Positions 8,406-16,960 of a stretch of 64,000 bases of DNA are shown here, in pieces. The stretch covers positions 1 through 64,000 of the forward strand of contig NZ_FOJY01000002.1 of the NCBI RefSeq assembly GCF_900112085.1, read 5' to 3'. Every line of letters begins with the position of its first letter. Positions within the stretch are counted from its first letter, which is position 1. Source of the DNA: Acetitomaculum ruminis DSM 5522. Lineage in GTDB: Bacteria; Bacillota; Clostridia; Lachnospirales; Lachnospiraceae. The notes under the pieces are model-generated. The model was given only the letters and a program-made list of their open reading frames with translations, made no database searches and was not told the DNA's origin. The position numbers were made by a program, and so were the translations under genes.

Positions 8406-8855
8406 TTACATAATTTCCTTTGAATCCAGAATAATTGTAAATGGCCCGTCATTTTCAATACTTACTTTCATATCTGCTCCAAATATTCCTGTTTGAACTA
8501 CAGGCACGCGTTCACGACATTTTTTTATTATGTATTCATACAAACCATTGGCAATTTCATAATTTCCGGCATCTGTAAAAGAAGGTCTGTTTCCTTTTTT
8601 ACAATTTGCATAAAGGGTAAATTGTGAAATTAAAAGGAGTTCTCCCTTTATATCTGCTAATGAAAGATTTGTCTTGTCGTTTTCATCAGCAAATATTCTC
8701 ATTTTTATCAGTTTATCTATCATTTTATCAGCAATTTCTTTTGTATCTTCGTTTGATACCCCAATAAACACTAAAAATCCCTGATTAATCTTTCCACATA
8801 CATCCCCTTCCACCTTTACACTGGCAGATGTAACTCTTTGTATTACAAATCTCAT
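8406..8855 (-). CDS. dtd: D-aminoacyl-tRNA deacylase
   Basis: DTD of 149 residues, which hydrolyses D-amino acids (and Gly on tRNA-Ala) from tRNA. The start [17 protein letters not shown] is canonical. The two signature motifs are present: SQFTLYA, and the C-terminal GP motif as NDGPFTI. The region before the ATG has no clear Shine-Dalgarno sequence; the nearest AAAGGAGA is about 45 bases upstream. In Clostridia dtd often follows relA. Here it stands alone between two IS relics, suggesting local rearrangement. Confidence 0.95.
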   Translation of the reverse strand: MRFVIQRVTSASVKVEGDVCGKINQGFLVFIGVSNEDTKEIADKMIDKLIKMRIFADENDKTNLSLADIKGELLLISQFTLYANCKKGNRPSFTDAGNYEIANGLYEYIIKKCRERVPVVQTGIFGADMKVSIENDGPFTIILDSKEIM

Positions 8856-8987
8856 TATTATTCTATAATCTATTTTTCTCTTTTTGAGTTAATAGATCTT
8901 CTCCTTTCTTTAAAACTGATGTTAGCATCTAATTAGTACAAAGTAAAATGAGCTATTCCCTTGAAATATAGTATATTCATAACAATA

Positions 8988-9115
8988 GGAGGAACTCTTT
9001 ATGACACGTAAAACAAAACAACACACGATACCCATACGACAATGCCTGTATAGAATCCTTCCACTCTTTAATTAAAAGAGAATGGCTAATCCATTACATT
9101 CAGCCCTTCTTATAA
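8988..9115 (+). mobile_element. IS3-family insertion sequence relic, orfA start joined to orfB end
   Basis: After AGGAGG at 8988-8993, an ATG at 9001 reads MTRKTKQ, like the start of an IS3-group OrfA. From 9032, one frame over, the translation is PYDNACIESFHSLIKREW. This is the conserved C-terminal part of the OrfB integrase around the last catalytic Glu (the DDE glutamate region). Nearly all of the element between is deleted. The frame stops at 9113-9115. Confidence 0.7.
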
Positions 9116-9171
9116 CTATAGCTGAAGTAAAATTCCTCGTTTGTAAAAGTGTAAAATATAAAATATTTCAC

Positions 9172-10290
9172 TCATTCGTCGCACCATATCTTTATAAACC
9201 TATCAAATCTTGGTAGTTTTGGTTTAAGATAACCTCTTTTGTTTGCAGAAAAGAAATGCTTGTCAATAAGACGGTCTCGATATGCATTATATGACTCTGG
9301 TTTAGACATATGGGCTTTTGTATCTTTTGCTCTTCCAGTCTTTCCTTTATAAAAGCTTCGAATAAACTCTTGTTCTGCATCGGTCAGTTCGGGCCAGTCA
9401 AGATTATAGGACTTGAAGAGGATTCTCTCATAATCCGGAATAATATCCTTAATTGTTTCCGACTCTCCTTTATTAAAATATAATGAACCCAGGACTTGAT
9501 ACGCATAAGCATAACCAAGTGTCATGTCATATAATTTCTTTGCCTCTTCTGCATCTACATCAAGAAATTTTTCATAATTATATGCAATATCAAATTTATC
9601 CAGAGGTTTTACCTCTCTTGTGTCTCCCCGTCTAAAAAAAGATAGGCTTTTGGAAATATTCTCGCTGTTTGAATCTCTCTTATTAATAACAAAAAAGTCT
9701 TCTATGTTTTTTGATAATCCACTTACAACCAGATATACTCTTCGTCCCCTGTTAAACATTGTTCCTAATACGGAAAGAAGTCGAACTGTGTTTTCTGTTT
9801 TAGAAATATCATCTATCATTACAAGAACATTTCGGTTATTCTTGTTTGCCATTGCTATCATGTTTGCTAAAGTTGCCTCAGCATTGTAAAAATTACTGTT
9901 TTCAGAATAAGTTTTAGTTACCTCTATACTACCTTTACCTGATATTATAGGAATACCGCCTTGCGCTGACGCATTGGTTGTTACAAGAGTTTCTGTCTTT
10001 TTGTTGCTAATGAAATCCTCCTGGCTTAGATATGAAATAAGTGTCTCCACTCCATCTCCTTCTGCAGCAAGAGGATAAACAAGCCAGTTTTCATCTTTTT
10101 CAAGAGTTTGTAAAACTTTACCATATTCTACTGATTTTCCAGAACCTCTAAGTCCTGTTATCTTATAAACATATTTTGACGATTCTTCGCTCTTGAAATT
10201 TGCAATTATTTCTTCCGCAATGCCACAGTCAATATAAGGCTTTCCCGCAACACCAGGCGTCAGAGTAAATGGGTCAATTTTTACTGTCAT
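9172..10290 (-). CDS. Uncharacterised AAA/archaeal-type ATPase
   Basis: A 372-residue P-loop ATPase. Walker A is GLRGSGKS (about residue 45-52) and Walker B is VLVMIDDIS, with a sensor-like VVSGLS further on. The architecture resembles the archaeal-ATPase/AAA_16 group, with a C-terminal winged-helix-like region (ending PRFDRFIKIWCDE). A SASAQGG-like Ser/Gly-rich insert (TNASAQGGIPIISGKG) lies near residue 105. Relatives seem widespread in gut Clostridia, but I know of no function. ATG at 10290 with AGGAGA upstream. The gene runs divergently from the recombinase gene; its promoter region carries six phased TTTAC repeats. It could be a defence or mobile-element ATPase, but nothing in the sequence proves it. 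Confidence 0.7.
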   Translation of the reverse strand: MTVKIDPFTLTPGVAGKPYIDCGIAEEIIANFKSEESSKYVYKITGLRGSGKSVEYGKVLQTLEKDENWLVYPLAAEGDGVETLISYLSQEDFISNKKTETLVTTNASAQGGIPIISGKGSIEVTKTYSENSNFYNAEATLANMIAMANKNNRNVLVMIDDISKTENTVRLLSVLGTMFNRGRRVYLVVSGLSKNIEDFFVINKRDSNSENISKSLSFFRRGDTREVKPLDKFDIAYNYEKFLDVDAEEAKKLYDMTLGYAYAYQVLGSLYFNKGESETIKDIIPDYERILFKSYNLDWPELTDAEQEFIRSFYKGKTGRAKDTKAHMSKPESYNAYRDRLIDKHFFSANKRGYLKPKLPRFDRFIKIWCDE

Positions 10291-10307
10291 ATATTTATCT
10301 CCTAAGT

Positions 10308-10392
10308 TTTACTATTCGAGTAATATTTTTACTAATTTTTACGCTTCTTTACGCTTATAAGTTTTATTTTACCATTCCACCGATATTTTTAC
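10308..10392 (-). repeat. Six TTTAC (GTAAA) repeats in exact 10/20-bp phase
   Basis: TTTAC begins at 10308, 10328, 10338, 10348, 10368 and 10388, with steps of 20, 10, 10, 20 and 20. All copies lie in the same orientation, most preceded by extra T residues, and start 18 bases upstream of the ATPase start codon. The face-of-the-helix phasing suggests a cooperative repressor array or intrinsically curved DNA from phased A-tracts. Confidence 0.65.
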
Positions 10393-10481
10393 CATTGTTT
10401 TTTTATTACTATACCTTACTTTCGCTGCATGACAACAAACATTGTTATATTTTCGCTTTTCGTGTAGAATAAGATTTGGTA

Positions 10482-10640
10482 AAGCGGACATTCGGAATCC
10501 GCTTCGCTACTTCCTCATGAACGCAGTGGCACTTTGTGCCACCTGTCAGAAGGGGCTTTAACCCCTTCTGACACTAGTAAGCTTATACCCTCGCTTAAAG
10601 CTTACGCTTTTGAAGCGGGGGATTACTTACACTGCGTTCA
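10482..10640. repeat. Compact multi-hairpin element, possible IS605-type end or small structured RNA
   Basis: Five paired segments are packed into 160 bases between two divergent genes: AAGCGGA/TCCGCTT (10482-10504); an outer repeat TGAACGCAGTG (10518-10528) with CACTGCGTTCA (10630-10640); GTGGCAC/GTGCCAC (10526-10542); TGTCAGAAGGGG/CCCCTTCTGACA (10544-10573); and CCCTCGCTT/AAGCGGGGG (10588-10621). It is far richer in GC than its surroundings. On the minus strand it resembles the right end of IS200/IS605 elements, but no tnpB is present. It is not a terminator for either neighbour, since both genes point away from it. Confidence 0.6.
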
Positions 10641-10672
10641 AAAAGAATTAGAGAAATATCCAAACTAATTCA

Positions 10673-10686
10673 AGAATATATGTTCT
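10673..10686 (+). promoter_or_regulatory. Possible LexA (SOS) box before the recombinase gene
   Basis: AGAATATATGTTCT agrees with 11 of 14 positions of the Firmicutes box CGAACRNRYGTTYG. It lies 34 bases before the start codon. Weak on its own. Confidence 0.25.
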
Positions 10687-10719
10687 CAAAACAAAACAAT
10701 ATAAGGAGAATGACACAAA

Positions 10720-11784
10720 ATGGCTGATGTTAAATATCATGAACAGATAAATATACAAAACGAAAAAAAATTAAAGGAAATTCTTAATACAATCCCCCAC
10801 TTTTGCAGGGAGTTTTTCAGGGGAATCGAGCCCACTACTTCTTCAAGAACCCGGATTGCCTATGCCTATGATTTAAGAATTTTCTTTGAATTCTTAATGG
10901 AAAATAACCCAGAGTTCAAAAAATATGATATGAAAGATGTTCCATTATCTTTAATGGATGAAATCAAAGCTGTAGATATCGAAGAATATCTTGATTACCT
11001 TAAATACTATAACAAAGACGGAGTCGATGTTACAAACGATGAAAATGGTCGAATGAGAAAATTATCTTCTTTAAGGAGCTTTTACAAGTATTTTTTCAGG
11101 CAGGAACGATTAAAAAATAATCCTGCCATTTTGGTAATGATGCCAAAAGTTCATGAACATACCATTACAAGATTAGATATAGATGAAGTTGCAAGGTTTT
11201 TGGATGCAGTTGAAAGCGGCGAAGATTTAAACAGTCGTCAAAAGGCTTTTCATAAGAAAACAGCCATACGAGATCTTGCTATGATGACACTTTTATTAGG
11301 TACCGGAATTCGTGTCTCAGAATGTGTGGGTCTGGACCTAGATGATGTGGATTTTAGAAATGGCGGCCTGAAGATACACAGAAAAGGTGGAAATGAGGTA
11401 ATTGTATACTTTGGCGAAGAAGTTGAAACAGCTTTGTATGATTATTTGGAACAAAGAAACCAGATTATTACTAAGCCAGGACACGAAAAAGCCTTGTTTT
11501 TATCATTACAAAACAGAAGAATCAGCGTTAGAGCTGTAGAAAAAATGGTAAAAAAATACGCAGCTTTAGTTACCTCTTTAAAACATATAACTCCTCACAA
11601 ACTCAGGTCAACCTATGGTACAAATCTATATAGGGAAACCGGTGATATTTACCTCGTAGCAGATGTGTTGGGACATTCAGATGTTAATACAACCAGACGA
11701 CACTATGCTGCCATTGGAGAAGACAGGCGAAGAAGTGCCGCAAATAAGGTTACTCTACGAGAAAAAGGATTAGACAAAAATTAA
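10720..11784 (+). CDS. XerS-like tyrosine recombinase
   Basis: A 354-residue tyrosine recombinase. The N-terminal SAM-like core-binding domain spans about residues 20-140. The catalytic domain shows Arg in LLGTGIRVSE, Lys in IHRKGGNE, HxxR in TPHKLRST, His in LGHSD and the nucleophile Tyr in TTRRHYA. Length and blocks such as VEKMVKKYA resemble the single chromosome-dimer recombinase XerS of streptococci more than XerC/XerD. It probably resolves chromosome dimers or acts as the housekeeping recombinase. AGGAG lies 11 bases before the ATG. The region just upstream is unusually structured; in streptococci the target site lies there. Confidence 0.8.
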   Translation: MADVKYHEQINIQNEKKLKEILNTIPHFCREFFRGIEPTTSSRTRIAYAYDLRIFFEFLMENNPEFKKYDMKDVPLSLMDEIKAVDIEEYLDYLKYYNKDGVDVTNDENGRMRKLSSLRSFYKYFFRQERLKNNPAILVMMPKVHEHTITRLDIDEVARFLDAVESGEDLNSRQKAFHKKTAIRDLAMMTLLLGTGIRVSECVGLDLDDVDFRNGGLKIHRKGGNEVIVYFGEEVETALYDYLEQRNQIITKPGHEKALFLSLQNRRISVRAVEKMVKKYAALVTSLKHITPHKLRSTYGTNLYRETGDIYLVADVLGHSDVNTTRRHYAAIGEDRRRSAANKVTLREKGLDKN

Positions 11785-11798
11785 GTTCATATAAAAGC

Positions 11799-11848
11799 AA
11801 AAGCACAAGTGCAATCACTATTTAATCAGTGTACACACTTGTGCTTTA
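11799..11848. terminator. Bidirectional terminator between recombinase gene and leuS
   Basis: AAAGCACAAGTG (11800-11811) pairs with CACTTGTGCTTT (11836-11847), with an inner CACT/AGTG stem. It lies between converging genes. Confidence 0.75.
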
Positions 11849-11931
11849 TAATTATAAAATCTGCAGATTCATAGTATTTTTCATCTGACAAATGTCAATA
11901 CATGAAAGATATTTATGCTAAATAATATATT

Positions 11932-14346
11932 TTACTTCTTTACAACAAAATTAATAATTTTTCCAGGAACATAAATCTCTTTTACAATGTTTCCATCTAA
12001 TTTACCCTGTAATGCTTCTTTTCCTGCTGCCAAAGCATCCTCTTTAGATATATCAACACTTAATTTGATAACAATTTTTGTCTTTCCATTAACCTGAACA
12101 GGTATATCTTTTTCGTCATCCTTCATTGATTCTTCATTGTATTTTGGCCATGTGCAGTTAAATACTGATGAATCATGTCCTAGTTTTTCCCAGAGCTCTT
12201 CACTTAAATGTGGTGCAAATGGTGAAAGTAAAAGAACAAATGTCTCAAGAGTTTCTTTATCGATTCCACCCTCTTTTGCCATGGAATTAAGCTTATTATT
12301 GTATTCCATAAAACCGGAAATAACTGTATTTAAACTAAAGCTTTCAAGTCTTGTTGTTATATCATAAATCAATTTGTGACGAATTTTTACAAGTTCTTTT
12401 GTAGGAGAAACAAATTTATCAAGGTTTGAATTAACAAGATTCCAGAATTTTGTTATAAATCTGTAAACTCCGTCAATTCCCCTGTCATCCCATTCAGAAT
12501 CCAATTCCGGTGGACCTACAAAAAGCTCATAAAGTCTTAAGGAATCACAACCGTACTCATTTACCAAATCATCCGGTGAAATAACATTTCCCTTAGACTT
12601 ACTCATTTTAATGCCGTTTTTCCCTGTAATCATACCTTGATTAAATAATTTTTTGAAAGGTTCATCAAAATCAACAACCCCAATATCATTTAAGAATTTG
12701 GTATAAAATCTTGCATAAAGGAGATGAAGAACAGCATGCTCAACTCCACCGATATACATATCTACAGGAAGATATTTGTCAGCCTTTTCTCTTGAAACAA
12801 GTTCATCCTTATTATGAGCGTCAATATATCTTAAGAAGTACCAGGAAGAACCTGCCCATTGAGGCATGGTATTTGTCTCTCTTTTAGCCGGTCCACCACA
12901 GCAAGGACAGGTAGTATTAACCCAGGAATCAATTCCTGCCAATGGTGATTCTCCTGTACCTGTTGGCTGATAAGATTCCACATCCGGTAAAAGTAAAGGT
13001 AAATCTTCTTCCGGAACAGGAACAGCACCACATTTTTCGCAGTGAATAATCGGAATCGGCTCACCCCAATAACGCTGTCTGGAGAATACCCAGTCACGAA
13101 GTTTGTAATTTGTAGTAGCCTTTCCAATGCCCATTTTTTCAATCATAAGAGGGGCTTCTTTTTTAAGTTTTGATGATTCCATGTTGTTCCATTCACCGGA
13201 GTTAATCATCAAACCTTCAGGCTTTGTATAAGCTTCTGTCATATTTTCAAATTCTTTTCCCTCAGGTGCAATTACCTGAACAATAGGAATATCGAATTTT
13301 TTGGCAAACTCAAAGTCTCTGTCATCATGAGCAGGAACACACATAATAGCTCCAGTACCATAATCAGCTAAAACATAGTCAGAAAGCCAAATTGGAACCT
13401 TCTTATTATTAAGAGGATTAATGGCATATGAACCGGTAAATACACCTGTTTTTTCCTTGTCCTGAAGTCTGTCAACAGAAGATTTAAGAGATGTTTTGTA
13501 AATATAATCCTCTACTTCTTTTCTGGTTTCATCTGTAGCAAGTTCTTTTGCAAGAGCATGCTCAGGAGCAAGCACCATAAATGTAGCACCAAATAATGTA
13601 TCAGGTCTTGTTGTGTAAACAGTAATAGCCTTGTCACTGTTATCTACCTTAAAGTCAATTTCTGCTCCGTGGCTTTTTCCTATCCAGTCAGTCTGCATTT
13701 TTTTTACTTTTTCAGGCCAGTCAAGCTTATCAAGATCAGCAAGTAATCTGTCTGCATATTCAGTTATTTTAAGCATCCATTGTCTTAAATTCTTTTTTGT
13801 AACATCAGCACCACATCTTTCGCACTTACCATCTACAACTTCTTCGTTGGCAAGTCCTGTCTTACATGATGGACACCAGTTAATTGGCATCTCTTTTTCA
13901 TAAGCAAGACCCTTTTTAAACATTTGTACAAATATCCATTGAGTCCATTTATAAAAGTCCGGATCAGTAGTATTTACTTCCATGTCCCAATCATATACTG
14001 CTGCTATTTGTTTAATTTGGCGTTTTATATTAGAAATATTATCTGCTGTAGATTTAGCAGGATGAACTCCCATTTTAATAGCATAATTTTCTGCTGGAAG
14101 TCCGAAAGCATCCCATCCCATCGGGTGAACAACATAATTACCGTTTAATATTTTGTAACGGCTCCAAATATCAGAAATAACATATCCTCTCCAATGTCCT
14201 ACATGAAGACCGTTTCCGGACGGATATGGAAACATATCAAGACAATAATATTTAGGCTTTTTCCCGTCATTTACATTGATTGGGTTTTCTTCCCATTTTT
14301 TTCGCCATTTTTCTTCAATGGCAATATGATTATATGGTTCAGCCAT
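11932..14346 (-). CDS. leuS: Leucyl-tRNA synthetase
   Basis: Class I leucyl-tRNA synthetase of 804 residues, bacterial LeuRS type. The HIGH motif is HVGH (48-51) in PSGNGLHVGHWRGYV and the KMSKS loop is KMSKSKGN. Zinc-site cysteines appear as CPSC...CERC and CEKC...CPCC. The editing domain contains the Thr-rich TTRPDTLFGAT block, needed to remove Ile and norvaline. A consensus promoter lies about 205 bases upstream; the long leader shows no T-box (no AGGGUGGNACCGCG block), so control of this gene is not by the usual tRNA-sensing leader. Confidence 0.97.
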   Translation of the reverse strand: MAEPYNHIAIEEKWRKKWEENPINVNDGKKPKYYCLDMFPYPSGNGLHVGHWRGYVISDIWSRYKILNGNYVVHPMGWDAFGLPAENYAIKMGVHPAKSTADNISNIKRQIKQIAAVYDWDMEVNTTDPDFYKWTQWIFVQMFKKGLAYEKEMPINWCPSCKTGLANEEVVDGKCERCGADVTKKNLRQWMLKITEYADRLLADLDKLDWPEKVKKMQTDWIGKSHGAEIDFKVDNSDKAITVYTTRPDTLFGATFMVLAPEHALAKELATDETRKEVEDYIYKTSLKSSVDRLQDKEKTGVFTGSYAINPLNNKKVPIWLSDYVLADYGTGAIMCVPAHDDRDFEFAKKFDIPIVQVIAPEGKEFENMTEAYTKPEGLMINSGEWNNMESSKLKKEAPLMIEKMGIGKATTNYKLRDWVFSRQRYWGEPIPIIHCEKCGAVPVPEEDLPLLLPDVESYQPTGTGESPLAGIDSWVNTTCPCCGGPAKRETNTMPQWAGSSWYFLRYIDAHNKDELVSREKADKYLPVDMYIGGVEHAVLHLLYARFYTKFLNDIGVVDFDEPFKKLFNQGMITGKNGIKMSKSKGNVISPDDLVNEYGCDSLRLYELFVGPPELDSEWDDRGIDGVYRFITKFWNLVNSNLDKFVSPTKELVKIRHKLIYDITTRLESFSLNTVISGFMEYNNKLNSMAKEGGIDKETLETFVLLLSPFAPHLSEELWEKLGHDSSVFNCTWPKYNEESMKDDEKDIPVQVNGKTKIVIKLSVDISKEDALAAGKEALQGKLDGNIVKEIYVPGKIINFVVKK

Positions 14347-14550
14347 ATTTCATTCCTCCTATATCTATAATGCTTTCAGCTGTTAAATAACAATGTAAAA
14401 GGACATCATTATATCAATAATATTATGTAAAACTCACCATTAACAACTGATTTTTTCATAAGTTACCGACTATTTTTAATTATAATTTGTCTGAATAATA
14501 TAAAAATTTGAAAATATTTTTTCTTATTTAATCATAAACAGCCATTAAAT

Positions 14551-14579
14551 ATTTTAATCATAGCCTATTGATTTGTCAA
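14551..14579 (-). promoter_or_regulatory. Sigma-A promoter of leuS
   Basis: On the minus strand TTGACA (14579-14574), a 17-base spacer and TAAAAT (14556-14551). Start near 14544, giving a leader of about 200 bases. The 14347-14544 stretch shows no recognised regulatory RNA. Confidence 0.75.
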
Positions 14580-14724
14580 GAAATTACCATTTTTCAAGGC
14601 ATTTAAACTTTTTATTTATGAAATAAACCACTGTTTTTACCTTCATTAATACCCCTTATTTAACATAAATGATAAACAATTTTATATGTTTTAAAAAACT
14701 TTCCCACTTTAAAGCCTCAAAGTG

Positions 14725-14753
14725 TTGACTTTTAATTAAAACTTCCTTAAAAT
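14725..14753 (+). promoter_or_regulatory. Sigma-A promoter of aroF-tyrA-aroA
   Basis: TTGACT (14725-14730), 17 bases, TAAAAT (14748-14753). Start near 14760, with a 60-base leader and GGAAAG before the aroF ATG. Confidence 0.75.
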
Positions 14754-14822
14754 AGCACTTAAAACAGGTCTTTTATATGGAGTACGGTAAAAGAAATAAA
14801 AATAGTAAAGGATTGGAAAGAA

Positions 14823-15833
14823 ATGATTATAGTAATGAGACCGGGGGCAAAACAGTCCTCCATTGATGCAGTTATTAAAGAAATCAAAAGTAACGGTTTA
14901 GATGTGCATCTTTCAAAAGGTAAAGAAGTAACTATCATTGGTGTCGTAGGTGATAAAACAAAGCTGGCATCTGTAAATTTAATGTCCAGTGGTGATGTTG
15001 AAAAAATCGTAGAAGTTACTGAAAGTTATAAACTTGCCAACAAGAAATTTCATCCGGAACCAAGTATTGTACCGGTTGGAAACACTTTTATAGGACCAGG
15101 ATATCTTACAGTTATTTCCGGACCATGTGCTATCGAAAATGAAGAACAGATGATGTCAACAGCTAAAGGTGTAAAAGAAGCAGGTGCTACTATTCTTAGA
15201 GGCGGTGCCTATAAACCTCGTACTTCCCCATATTCTTTCCAAGGTTTAGGAGAAGAAGGTCTTAAACTCTTAAGAGCTGCCGGAGATGAATATGATCTTC
15301 CTATTGAATGTGAAGTTATCAGTCGTGAATCTATAGAAACAGCCGCAAAATATGTTGATATGTTTCAAATTGGAGCCAGAAATATGCAAAATTTCTATCT
15401 TTTAAAAGAAGTTGGAAAAACAAATATTCCGGTATTCTTAAAAAGAGGTTTAAGTTCAACTATTGATGAATGGTTAAATGCTGCTGAGTATATTATGAGC
15501 GAAGGCAATAAAAATGTCGTATTATGCGAAAGAGGAATAAGAACCTTTGAAACAGCTACAAGAAACACATTGGATATCGCTGCTGTTCCAGTTTTAAAAT
15601 CCAAAACCCATCTTCCGGTTCTTGTTGACCCTAGCCATGCCAGTGGTGTTAGAGAATATATCCCTGCCCTTTCAAAATCAGCTATAGCAGCAGGTGCAGA
15701 CGGACTTATGATTGAAGTACACATTGATCCTTCAAAGGCTTTATCAGATGGTCCTCAATCCCTTAATATTCCACAATTCAAAGAACTTATGAAAGAATTG
15801 GAGGATTACAAAAAAATTACAGGAAGAAAATAA
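14823..15833 (+). CDS. aroF: 3-deoxy-7-phosphoheptulonate synthase (DAHP synthase), regulated type
   Basis: First enzyme of the shikimate pathway, joining phosphoenolpyruvate and erythrose 4-phosphate. At 336 residues it has an N-terminal ferredoxin-like regulatory domain (1-70, starting MIIVMRPGAKQSSID) before the KDO8P-synthase-like TIM barrel. In the Thermotoga enzyme such a domain gives Tyr/Phe feedback. Active-site blocks include ISGPCAIEN, GGAYKPRTSPYSFQG and DPSHASG. It heads a tight operon with tyrA (2-base gap) and aroA. Confidence 0.95.
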   Translation: MIIVMRPGAKQSSIDAVIKEIKSNGLDVHLSKGKEVTIIGVVGDKTKLASVNLMSSGDVEKIVEVTESYKLANKKFHPEPSIVPVGNTFIGPGYLTVISGPCAIENEEQMMSTAKGVKEAGATILRGGAYKPRTSPYSFQGLGEEGLKLLRAAGDEYDLPIECEVISRESIETAAKYVDMFQIGARNMQNFYLLKEVGKTNIPVFLKRGLSSTIDEWLNAAEYIMSEGNKNVVLCERGIRTFETATRNTLDIAAVPVLKSKTHLPVLVDPSHASGVREYIPALSKSAIAAGADGLMIEVHIDPSKALSDGPQSLNIPQFKELMKELEDYKKITGRK

Positions 15834-15835
15834 AA

Positions 15836-16945
15836 ATGGATACCTTTTTAAATTTAGATATAAAAATCGGCTTTGTCGGACTTGGGCTTATTGGGGGAAG
15901 TATAGCCAAAGCTATAAGAAAAGTCTATGGAAACGCATTTATTAATGCTTTTGATATTTCAAGGGAATCTTTGGAGGCTGCTCTTTCCGATAAGACTGTT
16001 AATCACGCTACAGATAAAATAGATGACTCTTTTTACGGCTGTGATTACATATTTTTGTGTGCAAGTGTTAAAACAAACACTACATATTTAGATGAAATAA
16101 AAAAATATCTGACAAAAGACACAATTCTCACGGATGTTGGCAGCGTTAAAAACAATATACACGCATATATTCAAAAAGCAGGGCTTTCAGATTATTTTAT
16201 AGGGGGACATCCCATGGCCGGTGCGGAAAAATCCGGATATAAAAATTCCAAAGCCCATCTTATTGAAAATGCCTACTATGTAATATCCCCTGAGAAAAAT
16301 ACTTCTCATGAGAAAATTGAAAAATATTCTGATTTTATAAAAAGTCTGGGGGCTATCCCTATTGTCCTTGATTATAGGGATCATGACCATATAACAGGTA
16401 CTATTTCACATTTACCTCACATTATTGCAGCAGGTCTTGTTAATTATGTGAAAAAAAATGATGACAGCAGGGAAATGATGCGTACTCTGGCAGCAGGCGG
16501 TTTCAAAGACATGACAAGAATCGCCTCTTCTTCTGCTGATATGTGGAAACAGATTTGCCTTGCAAACAAAGATAATATTTTAAATGTAATGGATTCCTTT
16601 ATGGACGAATTAAAGGATATAAGGAAAATAATTGAAGATTCTGACATTATAAAACTGGAAGAATTTTTTTCAAATGCCAGAGAATACAGAAATTCCATGC
16701 CGATTAAGGGCGGAGCATTTTCAAAAGCCTATGAGATTTATGTAGATTTAGTAGACCAGGCAGGTGCAATTGCTCCAATTGCTACTATTCTTGGAATTAA
16801 CGGCATTAATATTAAAAATATCGGTATCATAAATAACAGAGAATTTATAGATGGTGTATTAAGAATTGAATTTGAAAGCGAAAAGGATCTTGATGATGCA
16901 TCAAAACTGCTTTCTTCTTATAATTACAAAATTCAAACAAGATAA
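15836..16945 (+). CDS. tyrA: Prephenate dehydrogenase with ACT domain
   Basis: Oxidises prephenate to 4-hydroxyphenylpyruvate in tyrosine synthesis. The Rossmann motif is GFVGLGLIGGS (12-22). The catalytic region has GGHPMAGAEKSG and the His-rich ITGTISHLPHIIA. A C-terminal ACT-like domain (about 300-369, GAIAPIATILGINGINIKNIGI) is the probable site of tyrosine feedback. No chorismate mutase domain is fused. Sits between aroF and aroA and starts two bases after aroF, so translation is coupled. Confidence 0.94.
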   Translation: MDTFLNLDIKIGFVGLGLIGGSIAKAIRKVYGNAFINAFDISRESLEAALSDKTVNHATDKIDDSFYGCDYIFLCASVKTNTTYLDEIKKYLTKDTILTDVGSVKNNIHAYIQKAGLSDYFIGGHPMAGAEKSGYKNSKAHLIENAYYVISPEKNTSHEKIEKYSDFIKSLGAIPIVLDYRDHDHITGTISHLPHIIAAGLVNYVKKNDDSREMMRTLAAGGFKDMTRIASSSADMWKQICLANKDNILNVMDSFMDELKDIRKIIEDSDIIKLEEFFSNAREYRNSMPIKGGAFSKAYEIYVDLVDQAGAIAPIATILGINGINIKNIGIINNREFIDGVLRIEFESEKDLDDASKLLSSYNYKIQTR

Positions 16946-16960
16946 ACAGGATAATGATAT

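Noticed and set aside
10269-10472. Open frame on the + strand over the ATPase promoter
   Set aside because: Low-complexity Phe/Tyr/Leu translation from T-rich repeats, no ribosome site; it overlaps the promoter and array.
9172-10640. Retron or TnpB system
   Set aside because: No reverse transcriptase, tnpB or RuvC-type motif was found near the hairpin element.
13631-14148. Two frames antisense to leuS
   Set aside because: They lie wholly inside a well-supported leuS and match no family.
14347-14560. T-box leader before leuS
   Set aside because: The leader is long, but no AGGGUGGNACCGCG block or antiterminator/terminator pair is visible on the minus strand.
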